Source of the DNA: Rubellimicrobium sp.
GTDB lineage: Bacteria; Pseudomonadota; Alphaproteobacteria; Rhodobacterales; Rhodobacteraceae
Length of the DNA: 64,000 nt
Direction: 5' to 3'
NCBI GenBank assembly: GCA_019454835.1
Contig: JACFNP010000003.1
Span: 1-64,000 of the forward strand
The notes under the pieces are model-generated. The model did not search any database. It was not told the DNA's origin and worked only from the letters and a program-made list of their open reading frames with translations. A program made the translations under genes and the position numbers. Of this stretch, positions 17,356 to 25,262 are shown piece after piece (within the stretch, counting starts at the first letter, position 1; each line of letters begins with the position of its first letter).

Positions 17356-17365
17356 AAGTCTGCTG

Positions 17366-18307
17366 ATGGAGGGGACATTGCGCAACGAGAGAACCACCGA
17401 AGAGATCGCCCACGCCATCCGCGCCCGCGTCTTTGAACACACGATCCGCAACAACGGCGGCTATCTCAGCCAGGCGGCATCCGCTGCCGAACAACTGGCG
17501 TTCCTTTACAACGAGGCGCTGAACCTCGGCCCCTCGACCATGCCGATGATCCCGCCGCCGTTCTCCGGCGTGCCCTCGGCCGAAAACACCGAATACCGCA
17601 CCGGCGCAGGCTACAACGGCCCCTTCGACGTCGTGCATGACCGCCTGTTCATCGCCCCCGCGCATTACGCGCTGGTCGCCTATGCCTGCCTGATCGAGGT
17701 GGGTCGAATGGCACCCGAGGGGCTTGAGATGTTCAACAAGGACGGCTCGTCGGTCGAGATGATCGGCGCCGAACATTCTCCGGGCATGGAGGTCCACAAC
17801 GGCACGCTGGGCATCGGCCTGTCCACCGGCGCCGGGCTGGCATGGGGCCGCAAGAAGAAGGGCGAGGAAGGCGAGGTCTGCGTCTTCATGTCCGACGGCG
17901 AGGTGCAGGAGGGCCAGACCTGGGAGGCCGTGCAGGCCGCCGCCTTCCACCAGATCGACAATCTCTGGGCGATCATGGACGTGAACCGCCAGCAATGCGA
18001 CGGCGCCATGGACAGCGTGATGGAGGTGGGCGACATCGCCACCAAGCTGCGCAACTTCGGCGCCGTGGTGGCCGAGGTCGACGCCCATGACGTGGCGGCG
18101 CTGCGGCAGGCCAAGGCCACCCCGCATGAAGGCCAGCCCCTCATCATCCTGGCCCATTCCAGCCCGACCCACGGCATGGAATTCCTGCGCCGCCGCTTCC
18201 CGCGCCTGCATTACGTCCGCTTCAGGACGGCGGAAGAACGCGCGGAAATGAACACGGCGATTGCGGCGGAACTGGGCATCGCGCCGGTCGATCTGGGGGA
18301 GAACTGA
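17366..18307 (+). CDS. Split transketolase, N-terminal (TPP-binding) subunit
   Basis: This 313-residue protein matches the N-terminal third to half of transketolase, which binds the pyrophosphate of thiamine diphosphate. The motif runs from SDGEVQEGQTWEA to IMDVNRQQCDG near residues 170-210, and an early NNGGYLSQAAS matches the substrate/cofactor region. The pyrimidine domain is encoded by the next gene, so the two form one enzyme. The ATG at 17366 has no clear ribosome binding site. A TTG at 17378 in the same frame has GGAGG five bases upstream and may be the real start (309 residues). Such split transketolases occur in dedicated catabolic operons, distinct from the housekeeping full-length enzyme. 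Confidence 0.88.
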   Translation: MEGTLRNERTTEEIAHAIRARVFEHTIRNNGGYLSQAASAAEQLAFLYNEALNLGPSTMPMIPPPFSGVPSAENTEYRTGAGYNGPFDVVHDRLFIAPAHYALVAYACLIEVGRMAPEGLEMFNKDGSSVEMIGAEHSPGMEVHNGTLGIGLSTGAGLAWGRKKKGEEGEVCVFMSDGEVQEGQTWEAVQAAAFHQIDNLWAIMDVNRQQCDGAMDSVMEVGDIATKLRNFGAVVAEVDAHDVAALRQAKATPHEGQPLIILAHSSPTHGMEFLRRRFPRLHYVRFRTAEERAEMNTAIAAELGIAPVDLGEN

Positions 18308-18308
18308 C

Positions 18309-19310
18309 ATGGAAATGGTGAACCGCCCCTATGCCTCGGCGTTTGAATCCTACGCGGTGCAGCACCCCGAGGTTTTGTGCCTGTCCGCCGACCTGACCTC
18401 GAGCTGCGAGATCGACGGCTTCCGCGACCGCCACCCGGAGCAGTTCCTGTCACTGGGCATGGCCGAACAGAACATGCTCAGCTTTGCGGGCGGGCTGGGG
18501 CTGGCCGGGTTCCGGCCGTTCCTGCATTCCTTCGGGGTGTTCCTCTACCGGCGGCCCTACGACCAGCTGATGGCCTCGGTGGCCTATCCGCGCCGCAAGG
18601 TGCGGCTCATGGGCTTTCTGCCCGGCGTGACCACACCCGGCGGCATGACCCATCAGGCCATCGAGGACATCGCCGTGATGCGCACCATCCCCAACATGAC
18701 GGTGCTGGAAACCGGCGACGCCACCGAGGTGGAATCGGTGGTGGCCGAGGCCGATACCGTCGACGGCCCGGTTTACGTCCGCATCCTGCGGGGGTCCGTG
18801 CCGCGCCTGTTCGACACGCCGCTGAAGATCGGCAAGATGCGGGTGCTGGCGGAAGGGTCCGACGTGCTGGTGGTAACTGCGGGCATCACGACAGAGGAAG
18901 CGATCCGCGCCCGCAACGCGCTGGGCCGCGCCGGGGTGTCGGTGCGGCACCTGCATCTCAACACACTGAAGCCGTTCGATGCGGCGCAGATCGTCGAACA
19001 TGCGGCTTCGGTGAAGCATGGCGTCATCACCATGGAGAACCACCTGGTGGCGGGTGGCATCGGCTCCATGGTGGCCGAGGCGCTGGCCGAGGCCGGGCTG
19101 GCGCGGCGGCTGATCCGGCTGGGGTTGCAGGACACCTATGCGCACGGCGGCTCGCGGCCCTATCTGATGAAATATTACGGCATGGACGCAACCGCACTGG
19201 TCGCGGCGGTCGAGCGGCTGACCGGGCAGGCCACCGGCATCGACGAGGATTCGCTGGCCGCCGCGCGTGTCGATGCGGTCCATTCCACCGCCAAGGCCGA
19301 GGCGCTGTGA
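18309..19310 (+). CDS. Split transketolase, C-terminal (pyrimidine-binding) subunit
   Basis: This 333-residue partner of the preceding gene carries the transketolase pyrimidine-binding domain, with the catalytic glutamate in LGMAEQNMLSFA (residues ~57-68). It also carries the C-terminal regulatory/dimer domain (VVTAGITTEEA, ENHLVAGGIGS). The overall layout also resembles the second half of DXP synthase and the E1-beta subunit. It starts one base after the upstream stop and overlaps the RLP start by 4 bases, so the three genes are translated together. A role in moving a two-carbon unit from the ketose phosphate made in this pathway is inferred from context. Confidence 0.88.
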   Translation: MEMVNRPYASAFESYAVQHPEVLCLSADLTSSCEIDGFRDRHPEQFLSLGMAEQNMLSFAGGLGLAGFRPFLHSFGVFLYRRPYDQLMASVAYPRRKVRLMGFLPGVTTPGGMTHQAIEDIAVMRTIPNMTVLETGDATEVESVVAEADTVDGPVYVRILRGSVPRLFDTPLKIGKMRVLAEGSDVLVVTAGITTEEAIRARNALGRAGVSVRHLHLNTLKPFDAAQIVEHAASVKHGVITMENHLVAGGIGSMVAEALAEAGLARRLIRLGLQDTYAHGGSRPYLMKYYGMDATALVAAVERLTGQATGIDEDSLAAARVDAVHSTAKAEAL

Positions 19311-20422
19311 GCGACCGCTTCCGCGTCACCTACCGGCTGCAGGCGGTGGACGAGGCCGAGGCCCGCAGCCGTGCCGAGGCGGTGGCGCGCGAACAGACCG
19401 TGGAAATCCCGCGCGCGGCGGTGCCTGCGGGCTATGTCGCGGACGTGATGCTGGGCCGGGTCGAGCAGGTCACGCCCGAGGGCGGCGCGTGGCGGGCGGT
19501 GGTCTCCTATTCGCCCGACACGGCGGGGGGCGAGGTCACGCAGTTCCTCAACGTCGTGTTCGGCAATTCCTCGATCCAGCAGGGGATCCGCGTCACCGGG
19601 ATCGCGCCGGGCGCGGCAATGGCCGCCACCCTGCCCCGGCCCCGGTTCGGGATCGCGGGCATCCGGCGGCTTTGCGCGCGCCCGCGCGGCGGGCTGATCG
19701 CGCCGGTGCTGAAACCGATGGGGATGCCGCCCGAATATTTCGCCCGCCTCGCCGCCGGTTGCGTGCGCGGTGGCGCCGACATCGTGAAAGAGGACCACGG
19801 CCTCGCCAGCCAGCCCGCCGCCCCGTTCCGCGCCCGCGTGCGCGCCGTGGCCGATGTGGTGGCCGAGGAGAACGCGCGCAGCGGTCGCCATGCGCTCTAT
19901 TTCCCCAACCTCTCGGGCCGCGCGGATGAAATCGAGGACAACCTGCATTTCGCGCGCGAGGCGGGTGCGGGCGGCATCATCGTCATGCCCGGCCTGTTCG
20001 GTTTCGGCACCGTGGCGCGCATCGCCCGCGACGCGGGGCTGAACCTGCCGGTGATGACCCATCCGGCGTTCCTGGGCGCTTGGGTGCTGGCACCCGACAA
20101 CGGCTTTGACCACGGCACATTGTTCGGCACCGTCCAGCGGCTGGCGGGGGCCGATATTTCGGTATTCCCGAACGTGGGCGGCCGGTTCGGGTTCTCGGCC
20201 GCCGCCTGTCGCCAGATCGCCGATGCCTGCCGCGCCCCCGCAGGCCACGGAAAGCCGATCCTGCCCAGCCCCGGCGGCGGGATGAGCGTGGAACGCGCCG
20301 CCGACATGACGGCGATGTATGGCGAGGACGCGGTGTTTCTGCTGGGTGGCAGCTTGCTGGCCGACCCCGACCGGATCGACGACGCGGTGGCCCGGATGCG
20401 CGCCGCGCTGGACGGCGGCTGA
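19307..20422 (+). CDS. RuBisCO-like protein (form IV)
   Basis: This 371-residue protein has the RuBisCO large-chain fold, shorter than true RuBisCO (about 460). The N-terminal alpha/beta domain ends near residue 120 (FLNVVFGNSS) and a TIM barrel follows. The barrel keeps the base Lys of APVLKPMG (site of Lys175), the carbamylated Lys and next acid in GGADIVKEDHG (sites 201 and 203), His in MTHPAFLG, and the phosphate-binding SPGGGMS and LLGGSLL. Glu204 is replaced by His and the loop-6 Lys334 is missing (GGRFGFS), so carbon dioxide fixation is ruled out. The GTG start overlaps the transketolase stop by 4 bases. Known RLPs enolise or isomerise methylthio-pentulose phosphates or decarboxylate apionate-derived phosphates. 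With MtnA beside it the first is favoured. Confidence 0.9.
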   Translation: MSDRFRVTYRLQAVDEAEARSRAEAVAREQTVEIPRAAVPAGYVADVMLGRVEQVTPEGGAWRAVVSYSPDTAGGEVTQFLNVVFGNSSIQQGIRVTGIAPGAAMAATLPRPRFGIAGIRRLCARPRGGLIAPVLKPMGMPPEYFARLAAGCVRGGADIVKEDHGLASQPAAPFRARVRAVADVVAEENARSGRHALYFPNLSGRADEIEDNLHFAREAGAGGIIVMPGLFGFGTVARIARDAGLNLPVMTHPAFLGAWVLAPDNGFDHGTLFGTVQRLAGADISVFPNVGGRFGFSAAACRQIADACRAPAGHGKPILPSPGGGMSVERAADMTAMYGEDAVFLLGGSLLADPDRIDDAVARMRAALDGG

Positions 20423-20452
20423 ACCCAGGGCCAATCGGGCGAACTGCGTATT

Positions 20453-20542
20453 CCGTCATTGCGAGGCGAAGCCGAAGCAACCCCGACCGCTCACACGCAA
20501 CATCGGGGTTGCTTCGTCGGCTGCGCCTCCTCGCAATGACGG
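20453..20542. repeat. Family 1 palindrome
   Basis: This is a complete copy with outer arms CCGTCATTGCGAGG and CCTCGCAATGACGG and inner stem GCAACCCCGA/ATCGGGGTTGC. It follows the RLP gene by 30 bases and separates it from the convergent trxC. Confidence 0.9.
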
Positions 20543-20581
20543 AAGATGCAGTTCGCCTGATCGCCCTGCAGCCGAACCCGT

Positions 20582-20660
20582 GGCGCAGACTGCGCCGACC
20601 CTTTGCTTTTTCGCATTGTCGCGGGCGTCAAATGTTACCATTTGACTGCGAAATGCTCTA
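20582..20660 (-). repeat. TAGAGCA-type repeat (family 2), truncated
   Basis: On the minus strand it begins TAGAGCATTTCGCAG with the perfect stem TCAAATG-GTAA-CATTTGA, continues CGCCCGCGACAATGCGAAA, and ends early in the small stem GGCGCA/TGCGCC. Its first three bases are the TAG stop codon of trxC. Confidence 0.8.
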
Positions 20661-21071
20661 CCCCGCCCAGCCCACGATCTGCCCGGCACCCACGGCGCCC
20701 GACTGGCGCTTGACCTCGCGGCCTGCGGCGAATTTCACCATCGTCGGGATCGAGCGGATCGCGTGGCGGGCGCCGCCCTGCGGGTCGGCTTCGGTGTTCA
20801 GCTTCACCAGACGCGCGCGCGTGTGCAGCGCTGCAGCCGCCTTCTCGAATTCCGGCGCCATCATCCGGCACGGGCCGCACCACGGCGCCCAGAAATCGAC
20901 GACCAGCGGCAGGTCGTCGTTCCTGACCGCCTTCGCCAGCGTGGCCGAATCCACCTCGACCGGACGGCGCGGCAGCAGCGCCTCGCCGCAGGTGGCGCAT
21001 TTCGGCCCCGAGGCGAGGCGCTCATCCGGGACGCGGTTCACCTGGCCGCAGGCAAGACAGGTCAGCTTCAT
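20658..21071 (-). CDS. trxC: Thioredoxin 2 (TrxC)
   Basis: This 137-residue cytoplasmic thioredoxin has a zinc-ribbon N-terminus (CLACG, then CATCG; four cysteines within the first ~30 residues). A classical thioredoxin domain follows, with the redox-active WCGPC near residue 68 and the cis-proline loop RSIPTM. This two-part build is specific to TrxC. The ATG at 21069-21071 has GGAGG upstream. The TAG stop coincides with the first bases of a family 2 repeat, so the original 3' end may have been altered; the protein ends normally for the family (QIVGWAG). Confidence 0.92.
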   Translation of the reverse strand: MKLTCLACGQVNRVPDERLASGPKCATCGEALLPRRPVEVDSATLAKAVRNDDLPLVVDFWAPWCGPCRMMAPEFEKAAAALHTRARLVKLNTEADPQGGARHAIRSIPTMVKFAAGREVKRQSGAVGAGQIVGWAG

Positions 21072-21203
21072 CGCACCCTCCACACATTCCTTGGACAAGA
21101 TGTGTCTCCGACAATGCCGATGCAAGATCGAGTTTACCATCTTTGCGCCTCATTCCCGCCAGAATCATTAACCTTGATGGGGGTGTTCGGAATGGAGGGC
21201 GAC

Positions 21204-21413
21204 ATGGCCACGGTTCTGGTGATCCTTTGCAGCGTTGTGGGTTGCATCACTGGTTTGACGGGCTGGCTGTTCTTCGGCCTCAGCCCGCTGGTCGCCCTGG
21301 GCATCTGGGTCGGCAGCGGTCCGGTTGCCGCCGCGCTCATCACGATCTTCACGGCGCCCGAATCCGCGCGCAGCCGGGCTACGGATGACGCGGGATCACG
21401 CACCGTCGCCTGA
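21204..21413 (+). CDS. Small hypothetical membrane protein
   Basis: This 69-residue protein has two predicted membrane helices, at about residues 3-22 (VLVILCSVVGCITGL) and 28-50 (LSPLVALGIWVGSG), and a short charged tail. GGAGGG lies five bases before the ATG, which supports real translation from here rather than from upstream ATGs. The product is not recognised. It is divergent from trxC and ends 8 bases before the convergent dapB. Confidence 0.6.
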   Translation: MATVLVILCSVVGCITGLTGWLFFGLSPLVALGIWVGSGPVAAALITIFTAPESARSRATDDAGSRTVA

Positions 21414-21421
21414 AGCCGGGT

Positions 21422-22234
21422 TCAACCCAGGCCAAGCACGTCCGTCATGGCATATTCGCCGGGCCGCTGATCCAGACCCCAGGCTGCCGCCCGCAAGGCG
21501 CCGCGCGCAAAGATCGCGCGGTCGGTGGCGACATGGCGCAGCACCAGCCGCTCGCCCTGCCCGGCAAAGATGACATCGTGCTCGCCGACGATATCGCCGC
21601 CACGAAGCGAGGCGAAACCGATATGCCCCGGCACCCGCGCGCCGGTCACGCCGTCGCGCCCCCGGTCGGACACCGCATCCAGATCGACGCCGCGCCCCGC
21701 CGCCGCCGCCTGCCCGAGCATGAGCGCGGTGCCCGAGGGCGCATCGACCTTGGCGCGGTGATGCGCCTCGACGATCTCGATGTCGAAATCCTCGCCCAGC
21801 GCTGCGGCAACCTGTCGCGTCACCGCGACCAGCAGGTTCACCCCGAGGCTCATGTTGCCGGCCCGCACGATGACGGCATGGCGGGCGGCGGCACTGATGG
21901 CGGTCAGATGCGCGGGTTGCAGCCCGGTGGTGCCGATCACATGCACCGCCCGCGCCTGCGCGGCCAGCGCGGCAAATTCGACCGTCGCATCGGGCGAGGT
22001 GAAATCGACCACGGCACGGGCGCGGGCAAAGGCGTCGAGCGGGTCGTCCTCGACCGTGACGCCCAGGGGCGCGCCGCCCATCGCCTCGCCGACATCGCGC
22101 CCGATCCAGTCGTGCCCGGCGCGTTCGATCGCGCCCACCAGCCGGAATCGCGCCGATGCGACGATCTCGCGCAGCAGCATCTGCCCCATGCGCCCCGAGG
22201 CGCCGGTGACCACGATTCCCGGCAGATCGGCCAT
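21422..22234 (-). CDS. dapB: 4-hydroxy-tetrahydrodipicolinate reductase (DapB)
   Basis: This 270-residue cytoplasmic enzyme reduces hydroxy-tetrahydrodipicolinate with NAD(P)H in the lysine/diaminopimelate pathway. The N-terminal nucleotide motif is [10 protein letters not shown]. The central catalytic and substrate motif runs [16 protein letters not shown], with the catalytic His and Lys. A DFTSPDAT segment and the C-terminal [15 protein letters not shown] are also family-typical. It is full length, with ATG at 22232-22234. A family 2 repeat lies just upstream, between dapB and the divergent rbfA. Confidence 0.95.
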   Translation of the reverse strand: MADLPGIVVTGASGRMGQMLLREIVASARFRLVGAIERAGHDWIGRDVGEAMGGAPLGVTVEDDPLDAFARARAVVDFTSPDATVEFAALAAQARAVHVIGTTGLQPAHLTAISAAARHAVIVRAGNMSLGVNLLVAVTRQVAAALGEDFDIEIVEAHHRAKVDAPSGTALMLGQAAAAGRGVDLDAVSDRGRDGVTGARVPGHIGFASLRGGDIVGEHDVIFAGQGERLVLRHVATDRAIFARGALRAAAWGLDQRPGEYAMTDVLGLG

Positions 22235-22244
22235 GATACCCCCC

Positions 22245-22350
22245 TAGAGCATTTCGCAGTCAAATGGTAACATTTGACGCCCGCGACAATGCGAAAGAAC
22301 AAAGAGTCAGAGCGGGTCCGCTGAAACCATGAAAACGCGACCCGCTTTAG
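22245..22350 (+). repeat. TAGAGCA-type repeat (family 2), complete
   Basis: It runs from TAGAGCATTT to CCCGCTTTAG. Internal structure: the stem TCAAATG-GTAA-CATTTGA at 22260-22277, outer arms TTTCGCA/TGCGAAA around it, and a second stem AGCGGGTC/GACCCGCT near the right end. It sits between the divergent dapB and rbfA genes. Confidence 0.9.
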
Positions 22351-22425
22351 CAAGCTGCGGCGTGATAGCGCGCAGGCGCGGCCTTGGCAAAGCCCGCGCT
22401 TGGCTTCGCCGCGCCCCGGCCCTAG

Positions 22426-22866
22426 ATGGGGCGCATGAGCCCGCGTTCGCATCATCCGTCAGGCGGCCCCTCGCAGCGTCAGTTGCGCGTGGGCGAGCTG
22501 ATCCGCCGCACCCTGTCCGAGGCCCTGTCGCGCGGCGAGGTGCACGATCCCGACCTGTCGGATCGCTCGATCACCGTGGGCGAGGTCACGGTCTCGCCCG
22601 ACCTGAAATGGGCCACGGCGCATGTGCTGCCGCTGGGCGGCGACGACCCGGACGGCGCACTTGCGGCGCTAAGGCGCAACCGGGGCGAATTGCGTCACCT
22701 GCTGTCTCGGGCGCTGACGCTGAAACATGTCCCCGACCTGCGCTTCGAGCTGGACCGCACCTTCGACCGTCTCGACGACACGCGCCGCCTGTTCGCCGAC
22801 GAACGGGTGCGCCGCGACATCGAGGCGAATGACGATGACCGCGACACCGGCGGGGGCGCGGCGTGA
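22426..22866 (+). CDS. rbfA: 30S ribosome-binding factor RbfA
   Basis: This 146-residue protein is RbfA, which binds the small subunit near the 5' end of 16S rRNA and helps its maturation. The family core runs PSQRQLRVGELIRRTLSE and later the KH-like strand SPDLKWATAHVLP, with the C-terminal helix RTFDRLDDTRRLF. The ATG at 22426 and one at 22435 are both possible starts; neither has a strong ribosome binding site. It overlaps the next gene by 4 bases (GTGA) and is followed by truB, the usual rbfA-truB neighbourhood in proteobacteria. Confidence 0.92.
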   Translation: MGRMSPRSHHPSGGPSQRQLRVGELIRRTLSEALSRGEVHDPDLSDRSITVGEVTVSPDLKWATAHVLPLGGDDPDGALAALRRNRGELRHLLSRALTLKHVPDLRFELDRTFDRLDDTRRLFADERVRRDIEANDDDRDTGGGAA

Positions 22867-23594
22867 TCCGCGCGCTGGCGGCGGCGCTGGCGCTTGTCGC
22901 CGGGCCTGCCGCCGCCGTCGAATGTGCGCCGGTGCGCTTTGAAGGCCACGCCTACACGATCTGCGAGATCGACCCGGCCACCGACGACCTGCGGCTCTTT
23001 CGCGCCGATGCGGCAGGCACGCCCTACGGCAGCTTTTCCGCGCTGGAACAGGCGGCAGGCCCGCTCGCATTCGCCATGAACGGCGGCATGTATCACCCCG
23101 ACCGATCACCCGTGGGCCTTTATATCGAGAACGGCCACGAGGAGATGCGCCTCGTCACCAGCGCGGGCCCCGGCAATTTCGGGATGCTGCCGAACGGGGT
23201 GTTCTGCATCGGCGACGGCCGCGCCGAGGTGATCGAGACGGGCGCCTTCGCCGCCGATCCGCCCGCCTGCCGCTTTGCCACGCAATCGGGGCCGATGCTG
23301 GTCATCGACGGGGCGCTGCATCCGCGCTTTCTGCCGCATTCGACCTCGCGCAACATCCGCAACGGCGTCGGCACCTCCGGGGACGGCAGCCGGGTGGTCT
23401 TTGCCATTTCCGACGAACCCGTGACCTTCCACGAATTCGGCCGCCTGTTCCAGATCGGCCTCGGCCTGCCGCAGGCGCTCTATCTCGACGGGCGGGTGTC
23501 GCGGCTTCATGCGCCGTCGCTGGGCCGGTCGGATTTCGGCCTTGCCATGGGGCCGATCATCGCCGTGGTTGACCGGGGACAGCCCCGAGGCTAA
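22863..23594 (+). CDS. Exported phosphodiester glycosidase-like (NAGPA domain) protein
   Basis: This 243-residue protein has a signal peptide (MIRALAAALALVAGPAAA). Its single domain is of the NAGPA/YigE family, named after the phosphodiester glycosidase that uncovers mannose 6-phosphate. Typical segments are FAMNGGMYHPDRSPVGLY near residue 60, ATQSGPMLV, and the C-terminal ALYLDGRVSRLHAP. The bacterial substrate is unknown; a periplasmic cell-envelope sugar phosphodiester is possible. The GTG start overlaps the rbfA stop. Its insertion between rbfA and truB in one operon is a noticeable context. Confidence 0.82.
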   Translation: MIRALAAALALVAGPAAAVECAPVRFEGHAYTICEIDPATDDLRLFRADAAGTPYGSFSALEQAAGPLAFAMNGGMYHPDRSPVGLYIENGHEEMRLVTSAGPGNFGMLPNGVFCIGDGRAEVIETGAFAADPPACRFATQSGPMLVIDGALHPRFLPHSTSRNIRNGVGTSGDGSRVVFAISDEPVTFHEFGRLFQIGLGLPQALYLDGRVSRLHAPSLGRSDFGLAMGPIIAVVDRGQPRG

Positions 23595-23625
23595 GGCGCG
23601 GGCCTTCCCGCAACAGAGGCAACGC

Positions 23626-24555
23626 ATGGCTCGCACACGCAAGGGGCGCCGGATCGACGGCTGGGTGATCGTGGACAAACCCGCAGGCATGGGGTCCACC
23701 GATGTCGTGAACCGGGTGCGCCGGGCGTTCCAGGCGCAGAAGGCCGGACATTCCGGCACGCTGGACCCCGATGCAACCGGGCTGCTGGCGGTGGCTCTGG
23801 GCGATGCCACCAAGGTCATTCCCTATGTCATGGACGCGCTGAAGGCCTATGACTTCACCGTGCGCTGGGGCGCCGCCACCACGACCGACGATGCCAGCGG
23901 CGCGGTTCTGGCGACCTCGGACCTGCGCCCGGACGACGCCGCGATCAAGGCCGCGATCCCCGCCTATCTGGGCGAGATCATGCAGGTGCCGCCGGCCTTT
24001 TCGGCGGTGCGGGTCGCGGGGGCACGGGCCTATGACCTGGCCCGCGAGGGCGAGACGGTCGAATTGCAGCCGCGGCCGCTGTGGGTCGAGGAACTGCTGC
24101 TGACCGACCGGCCCGACCCCGACCACGCCCGGTTTGAAATGACCTGCGGCAAGGGCGGCTATGTGCGCGCCATCGCCCGCGACATGGGCCGCGATCTGGG
24201 CTGCCTGGGCCATGTGACCGGGCTGCGCCGCCTGTGGTCGGGGCCGTTCACGCTGGAACAGGCCGTGACGATGGATCAGATCGAATCGCTTGCCCAGGGC
24301 GACGGGATCGACCGGCTGCTTCTTCCGCTCGAGGCCGGGCTGGCCGACCTGCCCGAGGTGAGGATCGGGGCCACCGAGCTGCGGCGGCTGAAGAACGGCA
24401 ATGCCGTCGCGGGCGTGCCGCAGGAGCCGCTCGACTACGGCGAGGAATGCTGGGCCAGCGCGGGCGGTCACGCCGTCGCGCTGGGCCACTGGCAGGGCGG
24501 GCAGTTCCAGCCCGCGCGCGTGCTGGAACGGGCGCCGAAAGCGCCCGCGCCGTGA
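23626..24555 (+). CDS. truB: tRNA pseudouridine(55) synthase TruB
   Basis: This 309-residue enzyme makes the universal pseudouridine 55 in the tRNA T-loop. The catalytic Asp lies in HSGTLDPDATGLL near residue 48. GWVIVDKPAGMGSTDV precedes it, and GGYVRAIARDMG and the C-terminal PUA-like region follow. The ATG at 23626 gives the canonical N-terminus after a short basic leader. It overlaps the rluA start by 4 bases. It stands third in the rbfA operon. Confidence 0.95.
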   Translation: MARTRKGRRIDGWVIVDKPAGMGSTDVVNRVRRAFQAQKAGHSGTLDPDATGLLAVALGDATKVIPYVMDALKAYDFTVRWGAATTTDDASGAVLATSDLRPDDAAIKAAIPAYLGEIMQVPPAFSAVRVAGARAYDLAREGETVELQPRPLWVEELLLTDRPDPDHARFEMTCGKGGYVRAIARDMGRDLGCLGHVTGLRRLWSGPFTLEQAVTMDQIESLAQGDGIDRLLLPLEAGLADLPEVRIGATELRRLKNGNAVAGVPQEPLDYGEECWASAGGHAVALGHWQGGQFQPARVLERAPKAPAP

Positions 24556-25205
24556 TTCCCGACGGTGTCTACGACCCGCCACGCGACCCGCTGCGCATCC
24601 TCCACGACGATCACGAGATCGTCGTGGTCGAGAAACCCGCCGGGCTGCTGTCGGTGCCCGGCAAGGGTGAACATCTCGCCGATTGCCTGATCGCCCGGCT
24701 GGCGGTGGCCTATCCTTCGGTGCTGCTGGTCCACCGGCTCGACCGCGATACGTCCGGCGTCATGGTCTTCGCGCTGACGCCGCACGCCCAGCGCCATCTC
24801 GGGCTGCAATTCGAGAAGCGGCAGGTGAAAAAAACCTATGTGGCAAGGGTATGGGGCGAAATCGCGGGCGATTCGGGCCGTGTCGACCTGCCGATCGCGG
24901 TGGACTGGCCGAACCGCCCGCGCCAGAAGATCGACCATGACGCGGGCCGCGAGGCGATCACCGACTGGCAGGCGATCCGGCGCGGCGAGGGGGAGACGCG
25001 CGTGCGCCTGACCCCGCAGACCGGGCGCAGCCATCAGTTGCGGGTGCACATGCTGGCGCTCGGCCATCCGATCCTCGGCGATCCGTTCTATGCGACGGGG
25101 GCGGCGCGCGACTTTCCGCGCATGATGCTCCACGCCGAAAGCCTGCGCCTGCGCCACCCCGACGGCGGACGGCAGGTCCGGTTCCATTCCCCGGTGCCGT
25201 TCTGA
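24552..25205 (+). CDS. rluA: RluA-family pseudouridine synthase
   Basis: This 217-residue pseudouridine synthase matches the length of RluA, which modifies 23S rRNA position 746 and tRNA position 32. It lacks the S4 domain found in RluD/RluC. The catalytic Asp is in VHRLDRDTSGVMVFA near residue 65. VVVEKPAGLLSVPGKG comes before it and TGRSHQLRVHMLALGHPILGD after it. The GTG start overlaps the truB stop. The exact target base is inferred from length and architecture only. Confidence 0.87.
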   Translation: MIPDGVYDPPRDPLRILHDDHEIVVVEKPAGLLSVPGKGEHLADCLIARLAVAYPSVLLVHRLDRDTSGVMVFALTPHAQRHLGLQFEKRQVKKTYVARVWGEIAGDSGRVDLPIAVDWPNRPRQKIDHDAGREAITDWQAIRRGEGETRVRLTPQTGRSHQLRVHMLALGHPILGDPFYATGAARDFPRMMLHAESLRLRHPDGGRQVRFHSPVPF

Positions 25206-25250
25206 ACATCGCGCAGGCGAATGTTCCATCCGGCTGCGAAATGCTCTACG
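25206..25250 (-). repeat. TAGAGCA-type repeat (family 2), short remnant
   Basis: On the minus strand it reads GTAGAGCATTTCGCAG followed by CCGGATG-GAA-CATTCGC. The stem is still foldable with one G-U pair. The rest of the element is missing. It lies between the rluA stop and the Leu tRNA. Confidence 0.65.
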
Positions 25251-25262
25251 CCGTCCGCGCCC

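Noticed and set aside
19307-20422. RLP as a carbon-fixing RuBisCO
   Set aside because: Lys334 and Glu204 are not conserved, the chain is short, and no phosphoribulokinase or small subunit gene is nearby.
22251-22277. Stem in the family 2 element as the dapB or rbfA terminator
   Set aside because: It lies at the 5' ends of two divergent genes and lacks a U-tract, so it cannot terminate either one.
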